This document shows positions 20,038 through 29,381 of a stretch of 64,000 bases of DNA, piece after piece; position 1 is the stretch's first letter, and every line of letters starts with the position of its first letter. A program made the translations under genes and the position numbers. The stretch lies in assembly GCF_002165255.2 (NCBI RefSeq), contig NZ_CP028561.1, positions 434,001-498,000 on the forward strand, read 5' to 3'. The notes below the pieces were generated by a model. The model made no database searches. It was not told where the DNA came from and saw nothing but the letters and a program-made list of their open reading frames with translations. This DNA comes from Acinetobacter sp. WCHA45 (GTDB lineage: Bacteria > Pseudomonadota > Gammaproteobacteria > Pseudomonadales > Moraxellaceae).

Positions 20038-20895
20038 TTATTTATTGGTGGCTTGAATCATCCAAACAAGATCACCGAGATGCTGTTCCTTGTTTTCTAA
20101 ATGTGTTTGTTCAAAGAATTCTTTAGGTTGAAGCACTTCAACTTGCTTAAAACCAGCTTCATGAAAAAAATTCTCTACCTCCGCTGGTGTCTTAAAGTGG
20201 AAGCTAAAAGCGCTGCGTGACATTAATTTCAATAAACGACTACTATTCCAGATAATGGTTGCTAATTTATTTTGAGTGGGTTCTGGATAAAGATCGGTTA
20301 AATAATGAAGTTCTTTGAAGTCGCGCCCATAGATCGCAATTGCTTGAATAAGTTGCTGAAGTAACGGCTTTTCAAAGTAGTTAATTAAGCCTTCACTAAT
20401 AATCACCAGAGGTCGTTTAGGGTCAAAGACTTTAAATACGTTTGCAAATGCTTCTGTAAATAAATCAACGGATAGGACATCATCAACATGTGGTTCAATT
20501 TGTTGTAATGCTGCTTGTTTTGTAGCGGCCATATCAGGTAAGTCAAGCTCACGATAGCAAATGTCTGGGTGATGCTGTCTAAACCACCAACCTCGTGGCG
20601 ATAAGCCACATGCAATTTCAAGTACTTGTAGGTTTGGATATTGCTGAATCAATTGCTCTAAATGCGTATCAAGCATGGTATGGCGTTGTTTCAAGGTTGT
20701 TCGCATACTTCCACCAACATACTTTTCTGCCCAACTTTCAATCGGATGGACTAAGGCTGCTAGTGTTTTTCCTTTAGTTGTCGCTAATGCAGGATGGGAA
20801 ATGCCCATTTGATACCAAATATAGCCGGTATAGTGTGCAGTAAAAGAAATATGGCGGTGTTTCGAAAGTTGTTGTGTCATCTGTCCTAGACTCAA
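20038..20895 (-). CDS. Class I SAM-dependent methyltransferase, LCMT-like
   Basis: This 285-residue cytoplasmic protein has a Rossmann-type SAM-binding motif, VLEIACGLSPRGW (about residues 95-107). It also has the acidic residue following strand 2 (CYRELDLPDM) and the late motif LVIISEGLINYF, as in the leucine carboxyl methyltransferase / polyketide O-methyltransferase family. The substrate is unknown. It lies between convergent and co-directional genes without an evident operon partner; nagZ is upstream on the same strand, about 120 bases away. Confidence 0.75.
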   Translation of the reverse strand: MSLGQMTQQLSKHRHISFTAHYTGYIWYQMGISHPALATTKGKTLAALVHPIESWAEKYVGGSMRTTLKQRHTMLDTHLEQLIQQYPNLQVLEIACGLSPRGWWFRQHHPDICYRELDLPDMAATKQAALQQIEPHVDDVLSVDLFTEAFANVFKVFDPKRPLVIISEGLINYFEKPLLQQLIQAIAIYGRDFKELHYLTDLYPEPTQNKLATIIWNSSRLLKLMSRSAFSFHFKTPAEVENFFHEAGFKQVEVLQPKEFFEQTHLENKEQHLGDLVWMIQATNK

Positions 20896-20943
20896 TTTTT
20901 TTCATTTTATTCTGTTCCCATGCACAACCCATTTGCGCGAGGA

Positions 20944-20974
20944 AATTGACCTATTCATTTTTAAATAGATCAAT
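20944..20974. repeat. Inverted repeat between nagZ and methyltransferase gene
   Basis: AATTGACCTATT and AAATAGATCAATT form an imperfect stem over a short T-rich loop. On the minus strand the single mismatch becomes a G-U pair. There is no clear T-run afterwards, so it may be a weak nagZ terminator or an RNA-stabilising hairpin. Confidence 0.35.
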
Positions 20975-21014
20975 TGAAGATGGTGTGTTAAATCATCTTT
21001 TGCTTATTAGCAAG

Positions 21015-22034
21015 TTAAAACGAATTCTTAAAGTCTTCAATGACTTTTTTTGCGTTCTGCCAACTTTCATCTAAATTTAGTGTCGAGCCTACTTGGATGT
21101 TTGGAATTTTACCGCGCATACGCTCTAGACGTTGTTGATTTGGTAAAGCCAATTTTTGAATGCCATCTAAAGCTGTACATGCTGCTGTTCGATCATTGCA
21201 CACTAATCCCATATCACAACCCGCATTTAATGCCGCTTGAATACGTGCATCAGCACCACCAGCAACACATGCAGCTTGCATACTGAGATCATCAGAGAAC
21301 AAAACGCCGTCAAATTTGAACTGCTGGCGCAAGATATTTTGCAGCCAAAATGAAGAAAAGCCAGCAGGGTTTGGATCGACTTGATCATAAATCACATGCG
21401 CAGGCATTAAAGCATCAAGTTGAGGCATTAATTTGATAAAGCTTTGCATATCTTTGTCGTAAATTTCTTGATATGAGCGACTATCAATCGCCGCAGCGAC
21501 ATGTGAATCAGCTTTTACAGAACCATGTCCAGGGAAATGTTTTCCAGTTGTCGCCATGCCTGCTTGTTTCATTCCACGCATAAAGGCATCAGCTAGTGGA
21601 ACGATGTCTTGCATATTTTTAGCAAAGCTTCGATCACCAATCACATCACTAATATCATTGAGATCTAAGACTGGAGCAAAACTAAAATCAATACCTACAG
21701 CGAGAACTTCAGTTGCCATTAACCAACCACACTGTTGGGCTAACTCAATTGCTTGTTCGGGATGATGTACATAATGTTCACCAAGTCGCCCCATTGCAGG
21801 TAACAAGGTGAAGCCTTGTCTTAAACGTTGAACACGCCCACCTTCTTGATCGACAGCAATCAGAATATCTGGACGGACTTGGCGCATATGATCAGTTAAA
21901 GCACGAACTTGTTGAGGAGACTCAATATTTCGTGCAAATAAAATCATGCCACCGACTTGCGGAGCTTGTAATAGTTCAATATCTTCTTGAGTAAGTTCTG
22001 TGCCAGCAACGTCTAGCATCAATGCGCCGATCAT
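21015..22034 (-). CDS. nagZ: Beta-N-acetylhexosaminidase NagZ
   Basis: NagZ is a family 3 glycoside hydrolase that removes N-acetylglucosamine from anhydro-muropeptides in cytoplasmic peptidoglycan recycling. The 339-residue protein carries the signature GKHFPGHGSVKADSH (164-178) with the conserved KHFPGHG loop and its catalytic His, and the nucleophile Asp region LFSDDLSMQA. Its size is typical of the single-domain bacterial enzyme. In many bacteria its products signal AmpC beta-lactamase induction; whether that applies here is not visible. Confidence 0.95.
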   Translation of the reverse strand: MIGALMLDVAGTELTQEDIELLQAPQVGGMILFARNIESPQQVRALTDHMRQVRPDILIAVDQEGGRVQRLRQGFTLLPAMGRLGEHYVHHPEQAIELAQQCGWLMATEVLAVGIDFSFAPVLDLNDISDVIGDRSFAKNMQDIVPLADAFMRGMKQAGMATTGKHFPGHGSVKADSHVAAAIDSRSYQEIYDKDMQSFIKLMPQLDALMPAHVIYDQVDPNPAGFSSFWLQNILRQQFKFDGVLFSDDLSMQAACVAGGADARIQAALNAGCDMGLVCNDRTAACTALDGIQKLALPNQQRLERMRGKIPNIQVGSTLNLDESWQNAKKVIEDFKNSF

Positions 22035-22275
22035 ATAGATTCCATTTGAATTTTGATGTAAAAAAAAGCGATAGCTAAATTGTGCAATGATTTGCTACAT
22101 TTTGTCAGTACAGAATATGATAAAACTACATGATATTGATGATAAGTGCTTGTTGGTCATTTATTTATAATGATTAACCTGTACTACAGTTTGGTAAAAA
22201 TATTGAATGAAATATGTTCATATTGATTGTACTAGCATGTAATAATTGCCATATCCAAGGAAGTACCAAAATTTT

Positions 22276-24459
22276 ATGAAACTTCAAATGATAGCGTGTG
22301 CAGTTGCAATCGCGACTGGTGGTTTATTTTTTTCTCATACAATGAATGAGGCATTTGCGGCAACGGAAGCTCCTGTTGTTTCAACCGTGATCAAGCCATC
22401 ACAAGAACAAGCATTGGTCGCACGTCAGTTGGCAACATTAGTTGATCGTCAGCATTATCTGAATATGCGTTTAGATGCTGCGACATCAAATCGTATTTTA
22501 GATATGTATTTGGATAGCTTAGATCCAGATCATTCATTATTTCTGAGCAGTGAAGTTTCAGAATATAAAAATAAATATGGTTCAAATTTTGGTAGCTCAT
22601 TAAAAGCAGGAAACCTAACTGGACCTTTTGCGATTCATGCCCAATATCGTGAACGCTTGAAACAATTCTACGAATTTATGTTGGCTGAATTGAAGAAGCC
22701 ACAAAATTTACAGCAAAAGGGTGTTTACCTTGATATTGATCGCGAAAAAGCGCCTTATTTTCAGACTTCTGCCGAGCAACAAGCACATTGGCAGAGAATG
22801 TTGGTGTCTCAGCTAATTAATTTAACGATTAGCAAAGAAGAAGAGCAAGCGAAGCAAAAGGCTTTGAAAGCTGATCCATCGCTTGCAAATGGTCAGGATT
22901 TAACTGGTCCAGAAGATTTAACACCAGTACAAACGCTGACAAAACGTTATACGCGCCAGCTTGAACGTATTGGTCGTGTAAAGAGCGATGATGTTTTAGA
23001 TAAAACATTAAATGCAATGTTGGCAACTTACGATCCACATAGTAATTATTACCCTCCTATTGATGCGATGGAATTAAATCGCCAGACCACATTGCAACTT
23101 GAAGGCATTGGGGTATCTATTCGCCCAGAACGAGGTAATGAAGATTACACCAAGATTGAAACCATTGTTGAAGGTGGGCCAGCGAGTAAATCTGGTCAAA
23201 TCAAATCAGGAGATCGAATCATTGGCGTTGCCCAAGACGGCGAAAAAATGATTGATGTCATTGGTTGGTCGAGTTCAGAAATTGTTGGATTGATTCGTGG
23301 TAAGCGTGGAACTAAAGTAACGGTTCGCTTACTCGGTGCGGGTGCTTCCATGAGCCAAGCACGTAATGTGAGTTTAGTTCGAGATGTGATTCAGGAAGAA
23401 GATGCGGGTGTTCGTTCACGTACAGTTGAAATTACACGTGATGGAAAAAAACATCTTTTCGGTGTGATTGAAATTCCATCTTTCTATTTCGATTATCGTT
23501 CACGTCGAGCTGGTACAGAATATCGTTCAGTTTCAGAAGATACAGCAAAAGCATTTGAATCTCTTAAAGCACAGAAAGTAGAAGGTATTCTGGTTGATTT
23601 ACGTAATGACCCAGGTGGTTCATTAGAAGAAGTTGCTCGTATGCTGGGTCAGGTGATTAAGTCTGGTCCAGTCGTACAAATTCGGGATGGCAATGGCAAT
23701 GTGAATGTCTTTGAAGACACTGATGGCGGAGAGCAAATTTATGCTGGGCCAATGGCAGTGCTTGTTAACTTAGCCTCTGCATCTGCGAGTGAGATTTATT
23801 CTGCGGCAATCCAAGATTATGAGCGCGGTATTATTATAGGTAGTACCACGACAGGAAAAGGCACCGCTCAGGTTCAATTAGACTCCTTAGCACATGGTCA
23901 GGCAACGTTAACTCAACGTAAATTCTATCGTGTCACGGGTGGAAGTACGCAGAACAAAGGCGTGATTCCTGATATCAAACTTGTTGATATTTACAATGAA
24001 GAGTTTGGTGAGCGTAAAGCTAAAAATGCATTGAAATGGGATACCATTCCAACAGCTCCTTTCAAGCGCGAAGGTTCTGTGCAACCGTATATTGCTAAGC
24101 TTACCCAATCTTCTGAACAGCGGGTGAAAGCTGATTCACAATTTAATTATTTAGAAGCTCGAAAACTGATCGCACAAAAAAGTTCTGATCAGAAGAAAGT
24201 TGAGTTAGATATTGCTCAACGTCGAGCTGAGCTAATTGATTTAGAAAAGCAAACACTCAATGCTGAAAATCAGCGTCGTATAGCGACAGGTCAGGCACCT
24301 TATGCCAACTGGGAAAGCTATCAGGCTTCGATTGATGCATTAATTGAGTCACGTGCCAAAATGAAAGCTTATGCACGACCAGCATTGCCTGAAGAAGAAA
24401 CCTTTATTACAGAAGCTGCAAATGTTTTGATTGACTACGCAAAGTTACAAAGCCATTAA
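22276..24459 (+). CDS. prc: Tail-specific (C-terminal processing) protease Prc
   Basis: Prc is a periplasmic S41 protease that degrades or trims envelope proteins, including peptidoglycan hydrolases, from their C-termini. From ATG 22276 it is 727 residues. It has a signal peptide ending near NEAFAA, an N-terminal helical domain, a PDZ domain around residues 255-340 (GVSIRPERGNEDY onwards) and the protease domain. The catalytic Ser lies in SASASEIYSAAI and the Lys in STTTGKGTAQ. I chose this ATG because AAGGAAG sits about 12 bases upstream and the signal peptide then begins properly; an in-frame TTG ten codons earlier is less likely. It is divergent from nagZ, so the two share a 240-base promoter region. 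Confidence 0.95.
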   Translation: MKLQMIACAVAIATGGLFFSHTMNEAFAATEAPVVSTVIKPSQEQALVARQLATLVDRQHYLNMRLDAATSNRILDMYLDSLDPDHSLFLSSEVSEYKNKYGSNFGSSLKAGNLTGPFAIHAQYRERLKQFYEFMLAELKKPQNLQQKGVYLDIDREKAPYFQTSAEQQAHWQRMLVSQLINLTISKEEEQAKQKALKADPSLANGQDLTGPEDLTPVQTLTKRYTRQLERIGRVKSDDVLDKTLNAMLATYDPHSNYYPPIDAMELNRQTTLQLEGIGVSIRPERGNEDYTKIETIVEGGPASKSGQIKSGDRIIGVAQDGEKMIDVIGWSSSEIVGLIRGKRGTKVTVRLLGAGASMSQARNVSLVRDVIQEEDAGVRSRTVEITRDGKKHLFGVIEIPSFYFDYRSRRAGTEYRSVSEDTAKAFESLKAQKVEGILVDLRNDPGGSLEEVARMLGQVIKSGPVVQIRDGNGNVNVFEDTDGGEQIYAGPMAVLVNLASASASEIYSAAIQDYERGIIIGSTTTGKGTAQVQLDSLAHGQATLTQRKFYRVTGGSTQNKGVIPDIKLVDIYNEEFGERKAKNALKWDTIPTAPFKREGSVQPYIAKLTQSSEQRVKADSQFNYLEARKLIAQKSSDQKKVELDIAQRRAELIDLEKQTLNAENQRRIATGQAPYANWESYQASIDALIESRAKMKAYARPALPEEETFITEAANVLIDYAKLQSH

Positions 24460-24478
24460 ACTACAGTTATAGCAATAT

Positions 24479-24507
24479 AAAAAAGCCCTTAAATTGAGGG
24501 CTTTTTT
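24479..24507. terminator. Bidirectional terminator after prc
   Basis: AAAAAGCCCT and AGGGCTTTTTT pair around a 7-base loop between prc and a convergent gene. Confidence 0.85.
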
Positions 24508-24520
24508 ATTGATTAGATTT

Positions 24521-24967
24521 TTAGTTATTCACACGAATCCAGATTTGACTACGACCCAATACTGATACGCCAACATAACCTCGTAGATGTAACCTTTGTC
24601 CATTGTTACTTAACTTTGCTGCGAGACTATACATACGACCAGTGTTTGGATCTAAAATTTTTCCATCTGCATAAGACAAATCCTTTTTATACTTCAGCTT
24701 AGTAATTACATTTAAGCCTAAGATGGGTTTGTTCGTGTAAGGAGCAGGGCAACCCGTACAGAATTCTTTTGGTGTATAACCTGTTCGCGGGGTAATTTTA
24801 ATAACTTTACCAATATAAGTTCCATCAGCTTCTTTGATAATTTCAACCTGTCCTTTAGGCGCTCCTGTTACATCGTCAACGCTTTGCCAAGTACCTACGA
24901 TATCTTGTGCAAAAGTCAGATGGCTAAGACTAAATAAGAAGAAAAACGTAATGAGTTTTGTGTACAT
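24521..24967 (-). CDS. DUF2147 secreted protein, copy 1
   Basis: This 148-residue protein has a signal peptide (cleavage near LTFAQD) and a lipocalin-like strand-rich DUF2147 domain. It shows the family pattern IVGTWQSVDDVTGAPKGQVE, a paired-cysteine motif CTGCPAPY and a C-terminal LRGYVGVSVLGRSQIW. It should be periplasmic. The function is unknown. A paralogue of almost equal length lies about 235 bases upstream on the same strand; a hairpin separates them, so they are tandem duplicates with independent ends rather than one clear transcript. Confidence 0.85.
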   Translation of the reverse strand: MYTKLITFFFLFSLSHLTFAQDIVGTWQSVDDVTGAPKGQVEIIKEADGTYIGKVIKITPRTGYTPKEFCTGCPAPYTNKPILGLNVITKLKYKKDLSYADGKILDPNTGRMYSLAAKLSNNGQRLHLRGYVGVSVLGRSQIWIRVNN

Positions 24968-25099
24968 GTCTAAGCTACTCAGCCACTATTATTGTCTCTC
25001 TATTATTTCGGATTTTTAATCCTAGATTCAATTATTATTTTACAATTGTGTATTTTATTAATAATTGAAATTTCAAGGAATTTTTTAAAATTTAATAAA

Positions 25100-25137
25100 A
25101 AAACACCCTTAATTCTGAAAGAAATAAAGGTGTTTTA
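25100..25137 (-). terminator. Terminator of the upstream DUF2147 gene
   Basis: AAAACACCTTTA and an A-rich complement (AAACACC and GGTGTTT on the plus strand) form a stem after the stop of the second DUF2147 gene. An A-run on the plus strand gives T on the minus strand. Confidence 0.65.
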
Positions 25138-25202
25138 TAGTGCTAAACCGTGATCAATTTGATCCAATATAGATGGTCGGCGTGATTATGTCGTTTTAAA
25201 AT

Positions 25203-25649
25203 TTATTCATCGCGAAGCCAAATTTGATTACGACCTAATGCAGATACGCCAACATAGCCTCGCAAATGTAAGCGTTTGCCATTAGAACTTAATTTTGCTT
25301 TCATACTATAAACTTTGCCAGAATTTGGATCTAGAATACGACCATTAACATAGTTCAGCCCCTCACCTTGTTTTAGGCCTGTCATCACGTCTAAGCCTAA
25401 AATAGGTTTATTGGTATATGGTGCTGGGCAGTCTACACACGTTTCTTTTGGTGTGTAACCCGCACGTGGAGTAATCTTTACAATCTTACCCGCATAAGTA
25501 CCGTTCGCTTCTTTACGAATTTCGACTAAAGCTTTTGGTGCACCAGTTTTGTCATCGATACTTTGCCACATACCTGTAATATCTTCTGCAAAGCTTAGAC
25601 TACTCATTACAGATAAAATCAACGCACCGAATAATTGTTTTCCCATCAT
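25203..25649 (-). CDS. DUF2147 secreted protein, copy 2
   Basis: This is a paralogue of the neighbouring DUF2147 protein, sharing the ITGMWQSIDDKTGAPKALVE start, the CVDCPAPY cysteine pair and the LRGYVGVSALGRNQIW end. The frame opens at 25679, but AAAGGA lies 7 bases before ATG 25649. That start gives 148 residues, the same as the paralogue, and a clean signal peptide ending near SFAED. It is predicted to be periplasmic; the function is unknown. Confidence 0.85.
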   Translation of the reverse strand: MMGKQLFGALILSVMSSLSFAEDITGMWQSIDDKTGAPKALVEIRKEANGTYAGKIVKITPRAGYTPKETCVDCPAPYTNKPILGLDVMTGLKQGEGLNYVNGRILDPNSGKVYSMKAKLSSNGKRLHLRGYVGVSALGRNQIWLRDE

Positions 25650-25732
25650 TAAAAATCCTTTTAACGTTTGAACTTTCATTATGTAGGATTTTTGACAACT
25701 AGTTCAATATAAATTGACATCTTTGTGACAAA

Positions 25733-26407
25733 TTAAGAAAGAGACAAAATAAAAGTGGGTAGCCATATAGCAGTAAATACACCATTCACAGCCATACCAA
25801 AAGCAGCATAACGACCTGTAACAGGGCCTCGCTGCCATGCTTGTGCTGTACCAATTGCATGAGCAGCCAAACCTAAAGCTAAGCCTGAAGCCCGTTCATC
25901 ATGGATATGTTTTAAAATCCACGGAGAAAATGCGGCGCCAATGACTCCAGATAAAATCACAATCAGTGATACCATCATCAGAGGAGCGTGTAATAGTGTG
26001 GCAATATTCAGAGCAATTGGCGTCGTTACAGCTCGGGTTGCAAAAGCCATAATTGTTGGTTCTGACATGTGTAATAAATATGCAAGCCCCATCGGCAATG
26101 CAACTGCACTGATACTTGCAAAACACAAAATGCCAATCATCGATTTAATTGGTAAATCATCATAACGCATTGCAGCCAGTGGAATTGCCAAAGCGACAGT
26201 CACATAACCAAGCAAATGATTAAAGACACCATTCACATTATTCATGTACTGTTCATAGGGTATACCCAAAATTGCGAGTAGTCCGATCACAATAAACATC
26301 GCAAAAACAATTAATGGAATCTGTGGAATTTTTTTGTTTAAAGGTTTTGCGATGAGATAACTGATTAAGGTAATCACGAATCCATATATAACCATTAACA
26401 TATTCAT
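25733..26407 (-). CDS. LrgB-family inner-membrane protein
   Basis: This 224-residue protein has about six membrane segments and the LrgB/CidB/YohK pattern (YVTVALAIPLAAM, RAVTTPIALNIA, LGLAAHAIGTAQAWQ). Family members act with a small LrgA/CidA holin-like partner; proposed roles are control of murein hydrolase export or transport of small organic acids. The partner gene is 6 bases upstream on the same strand. Function here is by family only. Confidence 0.88.
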   Translation of the reverse strand: MNMLMVIYGFVITLISYLIAKPLNKKIPQIPLIVFAMFIVIGLLAILGIPYEQYMNNVNGVFNHLLGYVTVALAIPLAAMRYDDLPIKSMIGILCFASISAVALPMGLAYLLHMSEPTIMAFATRAVTTPIALNIATLLHAPLMMVSLIVILSGVIGAAFSPWILKHIHDERASGLALGLAAHAIGTAQAWQRGPVTGRYAAFGMAVNGVFTAIWLPTFILSLS

Positions 26408-26413
26408 GAACTC

Positions 26414-26776
26414 CTATAACCAGCGTTTCGCCATTTTGGCGTAAATCCACAATGGCAATAAAGTACTCAAGGTTAAGACAAATAAAAAGATTGGAATTTC
26501 TTTGCCTAAATGTACCAACATGATCAAAGAGCCAGCACAGATTGGTAAAAAGGCAAAAGCACTTTCTTTCATGATTTTGTTGTTGGTATCTATAAGACGA
26601 TTGGATATTTTTCTAAATCTTCTCCAAATTAATAAAGTTGCAAGTAAGCTGATCAGTCCGACGAGATTACCTAATTCTGGATGATGAAAGACCGTGGTAA
26701 TAGCAACAGCACCTTCACGAAATACAATAATTAATAGAATCGTGCAAAACCAGGCTGTCCAATCAATTTCTTTCAT
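26414..26776 (-). CDS. LrgA/CidA-type small membrane protein
   Basis: This 120-residue, four-segment membrane protein (for example FCTILLIIVFREGAVAITTV and AFAFLPICAGSLIMLVHLGK) sits directly before lrgB, the arrangement of LrgA/CidA holin-like proteins. The central AFLPICAGSLIML matches the family's FVP.GVG-type region loosely. I place the start at ATG 26776 (MKEIDW); an upstream GTG at 26794 is in frame but also lacks a good ribosome site. The identification leans partly on the neighbour. Confidence 0.75.
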   Translation of the reverse strand: MKEIDWTAWFCTILLIIVFREGAVAITTVFHHPELGNLVGLISLLATLLIWRRFRKISNRLIDTNNKIMKESAFAFLPICAGSLIMLVHLGKEIPIFLFVLTLSTLLPLWIYAKMAKRWL

Positions 26777-26819
26777 CTTTTTTCTAACTCTCACTTATAA
26801 ACGATTATTACATTGATGC

Positions 26820-28148
26820 TTACTTTTCAAATTCTTCCAAAGGCCTGTGAAATAAAGCTGCTTGGTTTCCAAGAATTTCATCTAATGGTAGATGTGCTTG
26901 TTTGATCAGTTGATGCAATTTTTGTGGAGCAATACAAACTGATAAATGCAAATCACCTTGCTCATCATATTGTTCAGTTTGAATGACATTGAGTGTATAA
27001 AGTTGTGTGCGTAGTTTACCGTAAGCAGGTTTGAGAACTAAGTCGAAATGTTGTAACTGTCCCATGAGGCATTGTTGAACAGCTTGGCTTAGTAAATCCA
27101 ATCCCTGCCCAGAATGCGCAGAAACATAAACGCGATCAGGTAAATCCGCTGCTTTATAAATAATTTTTGCCGTATCACCGCTGAGATCAATTTTATTGTA
27201 AACATGAAGAAGTGGTGCATCGGCTCCAATTTCTTTCAGCACAGATTCTACTGCTTCAATTTGTTCAGGCATGTTGGGGCTACTGCTGTCAATTACATGC
27301 AAAAGTAAGCTTGCTTCTAGTGTTTCTTCTAAGGTCGCTTTGAAAGATTCAACCAAATCATGCTGTAAATTTCTTACAAATCCAACCGTATCTGCGAGTA
27401 CGACAGTACCAATACCATCCCATTCTAGACGACGTAAGGTTGGATCTAGTGTTGCAAAAAGTTGGTCTGCTGCATAGACATCACTTTGGGCTAAAATATT
27501 AAACAGTGTCGATTTACCGGCATTGGTATAACCAACCAAAGAAATCGTTGGAATTGCTGCTTTTTGGCGTGCGGCACGACCTTGTAATCGCGTCTGTTGA
27601 ACTTTAACCAATTTGTCTTTCAGTTGGGTAATACGTACTTTGATGAGTCGGCGATCAGTTTCAAGTTGTGATTCACCAGGACCACGTAGACCGATCCCAC
27701 CTTTTTGTTGTTCTAAATTACCTGTGAAGCCTCGAATTAAGCGCGTTGATAAATGCTTAAGTTGGGCAAGTTCAACTTGTAATTTTCCTTCGTGTGTACG
27801 CGCTCGTAATGCGAAGATATCTAAAATAAGCCCTGTACGATCAATCACACGACATTTTAGGATTCTTTCTAAATTACGTTCTTGAGCTGGTGAAAGAGAG
27901 TGGTCAAAGATAACTAATTCAGCTTCTAGCTGCTGAACTAATTCTGCGATTTCATCAACTTTACCTGAGCCAATAAAAAATTTAGGGTCTGGTTTATTTC
28001 TTTGTACAGAAATATGTTCAAGAATTTCAGCACCAGCGGATTGAGCGAGCAATCGAAACTCTTCAGCATCAAGGTCATCGAGTAACTGCACAGAAACACT
28101 GACTAAAATTGCTCGTTCACCACTTTGTTGCCGCTCAAAAAATTCCAC
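26820..28148 (-). CDS. hflX: Ribosome-associated GTPase HflX
   Basis: HflX is a GTPase that binds the 50S subunit and splits stalled or stressed ribosomes. The protein has an N-terminal nucleotide-binding-like domain, the glycine-rich linker GGIGLRGPGESQLE and a G domain with GYTNAGKSTLFN, the switch DTVGFVRNL and YNKIDL. The frame extends to 28202, but the family start resembles EFFERQQSGERAILV, so I favour the GTG at 28148 (442 residues). The ribosome site is weak. hfq, its frequent neighbour, is absent; a small membrane-protein gene lies just upstream on the same strand. Confidence 0.93.
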   Translation of the reverse strand: MEFFERQQSGERAILVSVSVQLLDDLDAEEFRLLAQSAGAEILEHISVQRNKPDPKFFIGSGKVDEIAELVQQLEAELVIFDHSLSPAQERNLERILKCRVIDRTGLILDIFALRARTHEGKLQVELAQLKHLSTRLIRGFTGNLEQQKGGIGLRGPGESQLETDRRLIKVRITQLKDKLVKVQQTRLQGRAARQKAAIPTISLVGYTNAGKSTLFNILAQSDVYAADQLFATLDPTLRRLEWDGIGTVVLADTVGFVRNLQHDLVESFKATLEETLEASLLLHVIDSSSPNMPEQIEAVESVLKEIGADAPLLHVYNKIDLSGDTAKIIYKAADLPDRVYVSAHSGQGLDLLSQAVQQCLMGQLQHFDLVLKPAYGKLRTQLYTLNVIQTEQYDEQGDLHLSVCIAPQKLHQLIKQAHLPLDEILGNQAALFHRPLEEFEK

Positions 28149-28222
28149 GCTATTATCATATCCTGAGTATTGAAGTCTTATTCTAGAATAAACTTCAAGC
28201 AAAGGGCAAAGGCTTCATGGAT

Positions 28223-28366
28223 TTATATGACATGGTGGTGAATAAGTTTGATAAAACCAACGAGTGTGCCGATATATAAAATTGACCAGCCCAAAAATAT
28301 TCTTAAAGCATAGCCATAAGGAATATTCACTTGATTATGAGATGTTGTGTGTTGAGGATTCATCAT
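28223..28366 (-). CDS. Small single-pass membrane protein (47 aa), unrecognised
   Basis: An ORF of 47 codons starts with two ATG codons and has AAGAGG about 5 bases upstream, a good ribosome site. The N-terminal half is polar (MMNPQHTTSHNQVNIP). Residues about 20-42 form one hydrophobic segment (LRIFLGWSILYIGTLVGFIK), and the C-terminus is HHHVI, rich in histidine. It lies 75 bases before hflX on the same strand, in what would otherwise be an empty 350-base gap. I do not recognise a family. The ribosome site and well-placed membrane segment favour a real gene, but it is short. Confidence 0.6.
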   Translation of the reverse strand: MMNPQHTTSHNQVNIPYGYALRIFLGWSILYIGTLVGFIKLIHHHVI

Positions 28367-28552
28367 ATGACCTCTTAATTTATTAATTCGATTTATTTAT
28401 GATATTTAATTTAAAAAACCTTTTAAAATTGAAAATAATTATATTCACATTCGTTTTTTCTCATGGTGGTAACTTTTATAAATAGATACGGGCATGATAT
28501 AAGTGAGCTAGTTCAATGCAATGTGCATACATGCGTACGGTTTTAATGATTT

Positions 28553-29365
28553 ATGACTCAAGAAGCAACAGTAGCAAATAACACACCATTAAATTTCATC
28601 TCTAAATTGAGCTTGTATAGTAAAAAATTAGCCTCAGGTCTAGAAACAATTGGTGAAGGTTTTTATCTCATTTATCGACACGGTTTATACAAGGATCCAA
28701 ATAATCCAACGAATACGCGTTATGTTCAGTATTTTTGCCGCCGTTTATGCGAAGTTTTTAATATCGAAGTGCAGATTCATGGCACTATTCCAAGAGAACC
28801 AGCGCTTTGGGTGAGTAATCATATTTCTTGGTTAGATGTTGCTGTACTTGGCTCTGGAGCACGTATTTTCTTCTTAGCAAAAGCAGAAGTCGAAAAATGG
28901 CCTATTTTGGGTAATCTAGCAAAAGGCGGTGGAACCTTATTTATTAAGCGAGGTTCTGGTGACTCAATCCGAATAAAAGAACAAATTACAGCGTTTTTAA
29001 AACAAGATATTCCAGTTTTGTTTTTTCCAGAAGCCACAACCACAGATGGTCGTCAGGTCAAAAAAGTACATGGGCGCTTATTGGGTGCTGCGATTGACGC
29101 GCAACGTCCAGTTCAAATTTGTGTGATTTGCTATGTCAATCAGCAAGGTGAATTAGATCTAGTCGCACCATTTATTGGTGAAATGTCTTTTGCAGAACAT
29201 GTGCAACGTGTTTTAGAAATGCCAAAAGTTACCGCACATTTATTGACCCTACCTGCAATTCCTGTAACAGGCCATACGGTAGATAGCTTAACTAAAGAAG
29301 TTGATCGTCAAATGCGAGCAGGGCTGCTTGAGTTACAAAGCAAAGTTTTAAATACTCAGCCATAA
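28553..29365 (+). CDS. Lysophospholipid acyltransferase (PlsC-like)
   Basis: This is a 270-residue glycerolipid acyltransferase that moves a fatty acyl group to a lysophospholipid or lyso-lipid at the inner membrane. The HX4D catalytic motif appears as NHISWLDV (about residue 91), followed by block II FIKRGSGDSIR and block III FFPEATTTDGRQVKKVHG. The N-terminus lacks a clear long membrane anchor. It could make phosphatidic acid or act in ornithine-lipid or lysophospholipid recycling. It is convergent with the phospholipase D-type gene; the gap of 16 bases has no obvious terminator. Confidence 0.87.
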   Translation: MTQEATVANNTPLNFISKLSLYSKKLASGLETIGEGFYLIYRHGLYKDPNNPTNTRYVQYFCRRLCEVFNIEVQIHGTIPREPALWVSNHISWLDVAVLGSGARIFFLAKAEVEKWPILGNLAKGGGTLFIKRGSGDSIRIKEQITAFLKQDIPVLFFPEATTTDGRQVKKVHGRLLGAAIDAQRPVQICVICYVNQQGELDLVAPFIGEMSFAEHVQRVLEMPKVTAHLLTLPAIPVTGHTVDSLTKEVDRQMRAGLLELQSKVLNTQP

Positions 29366-29381
29366 CAACACTCGCTTTAAA

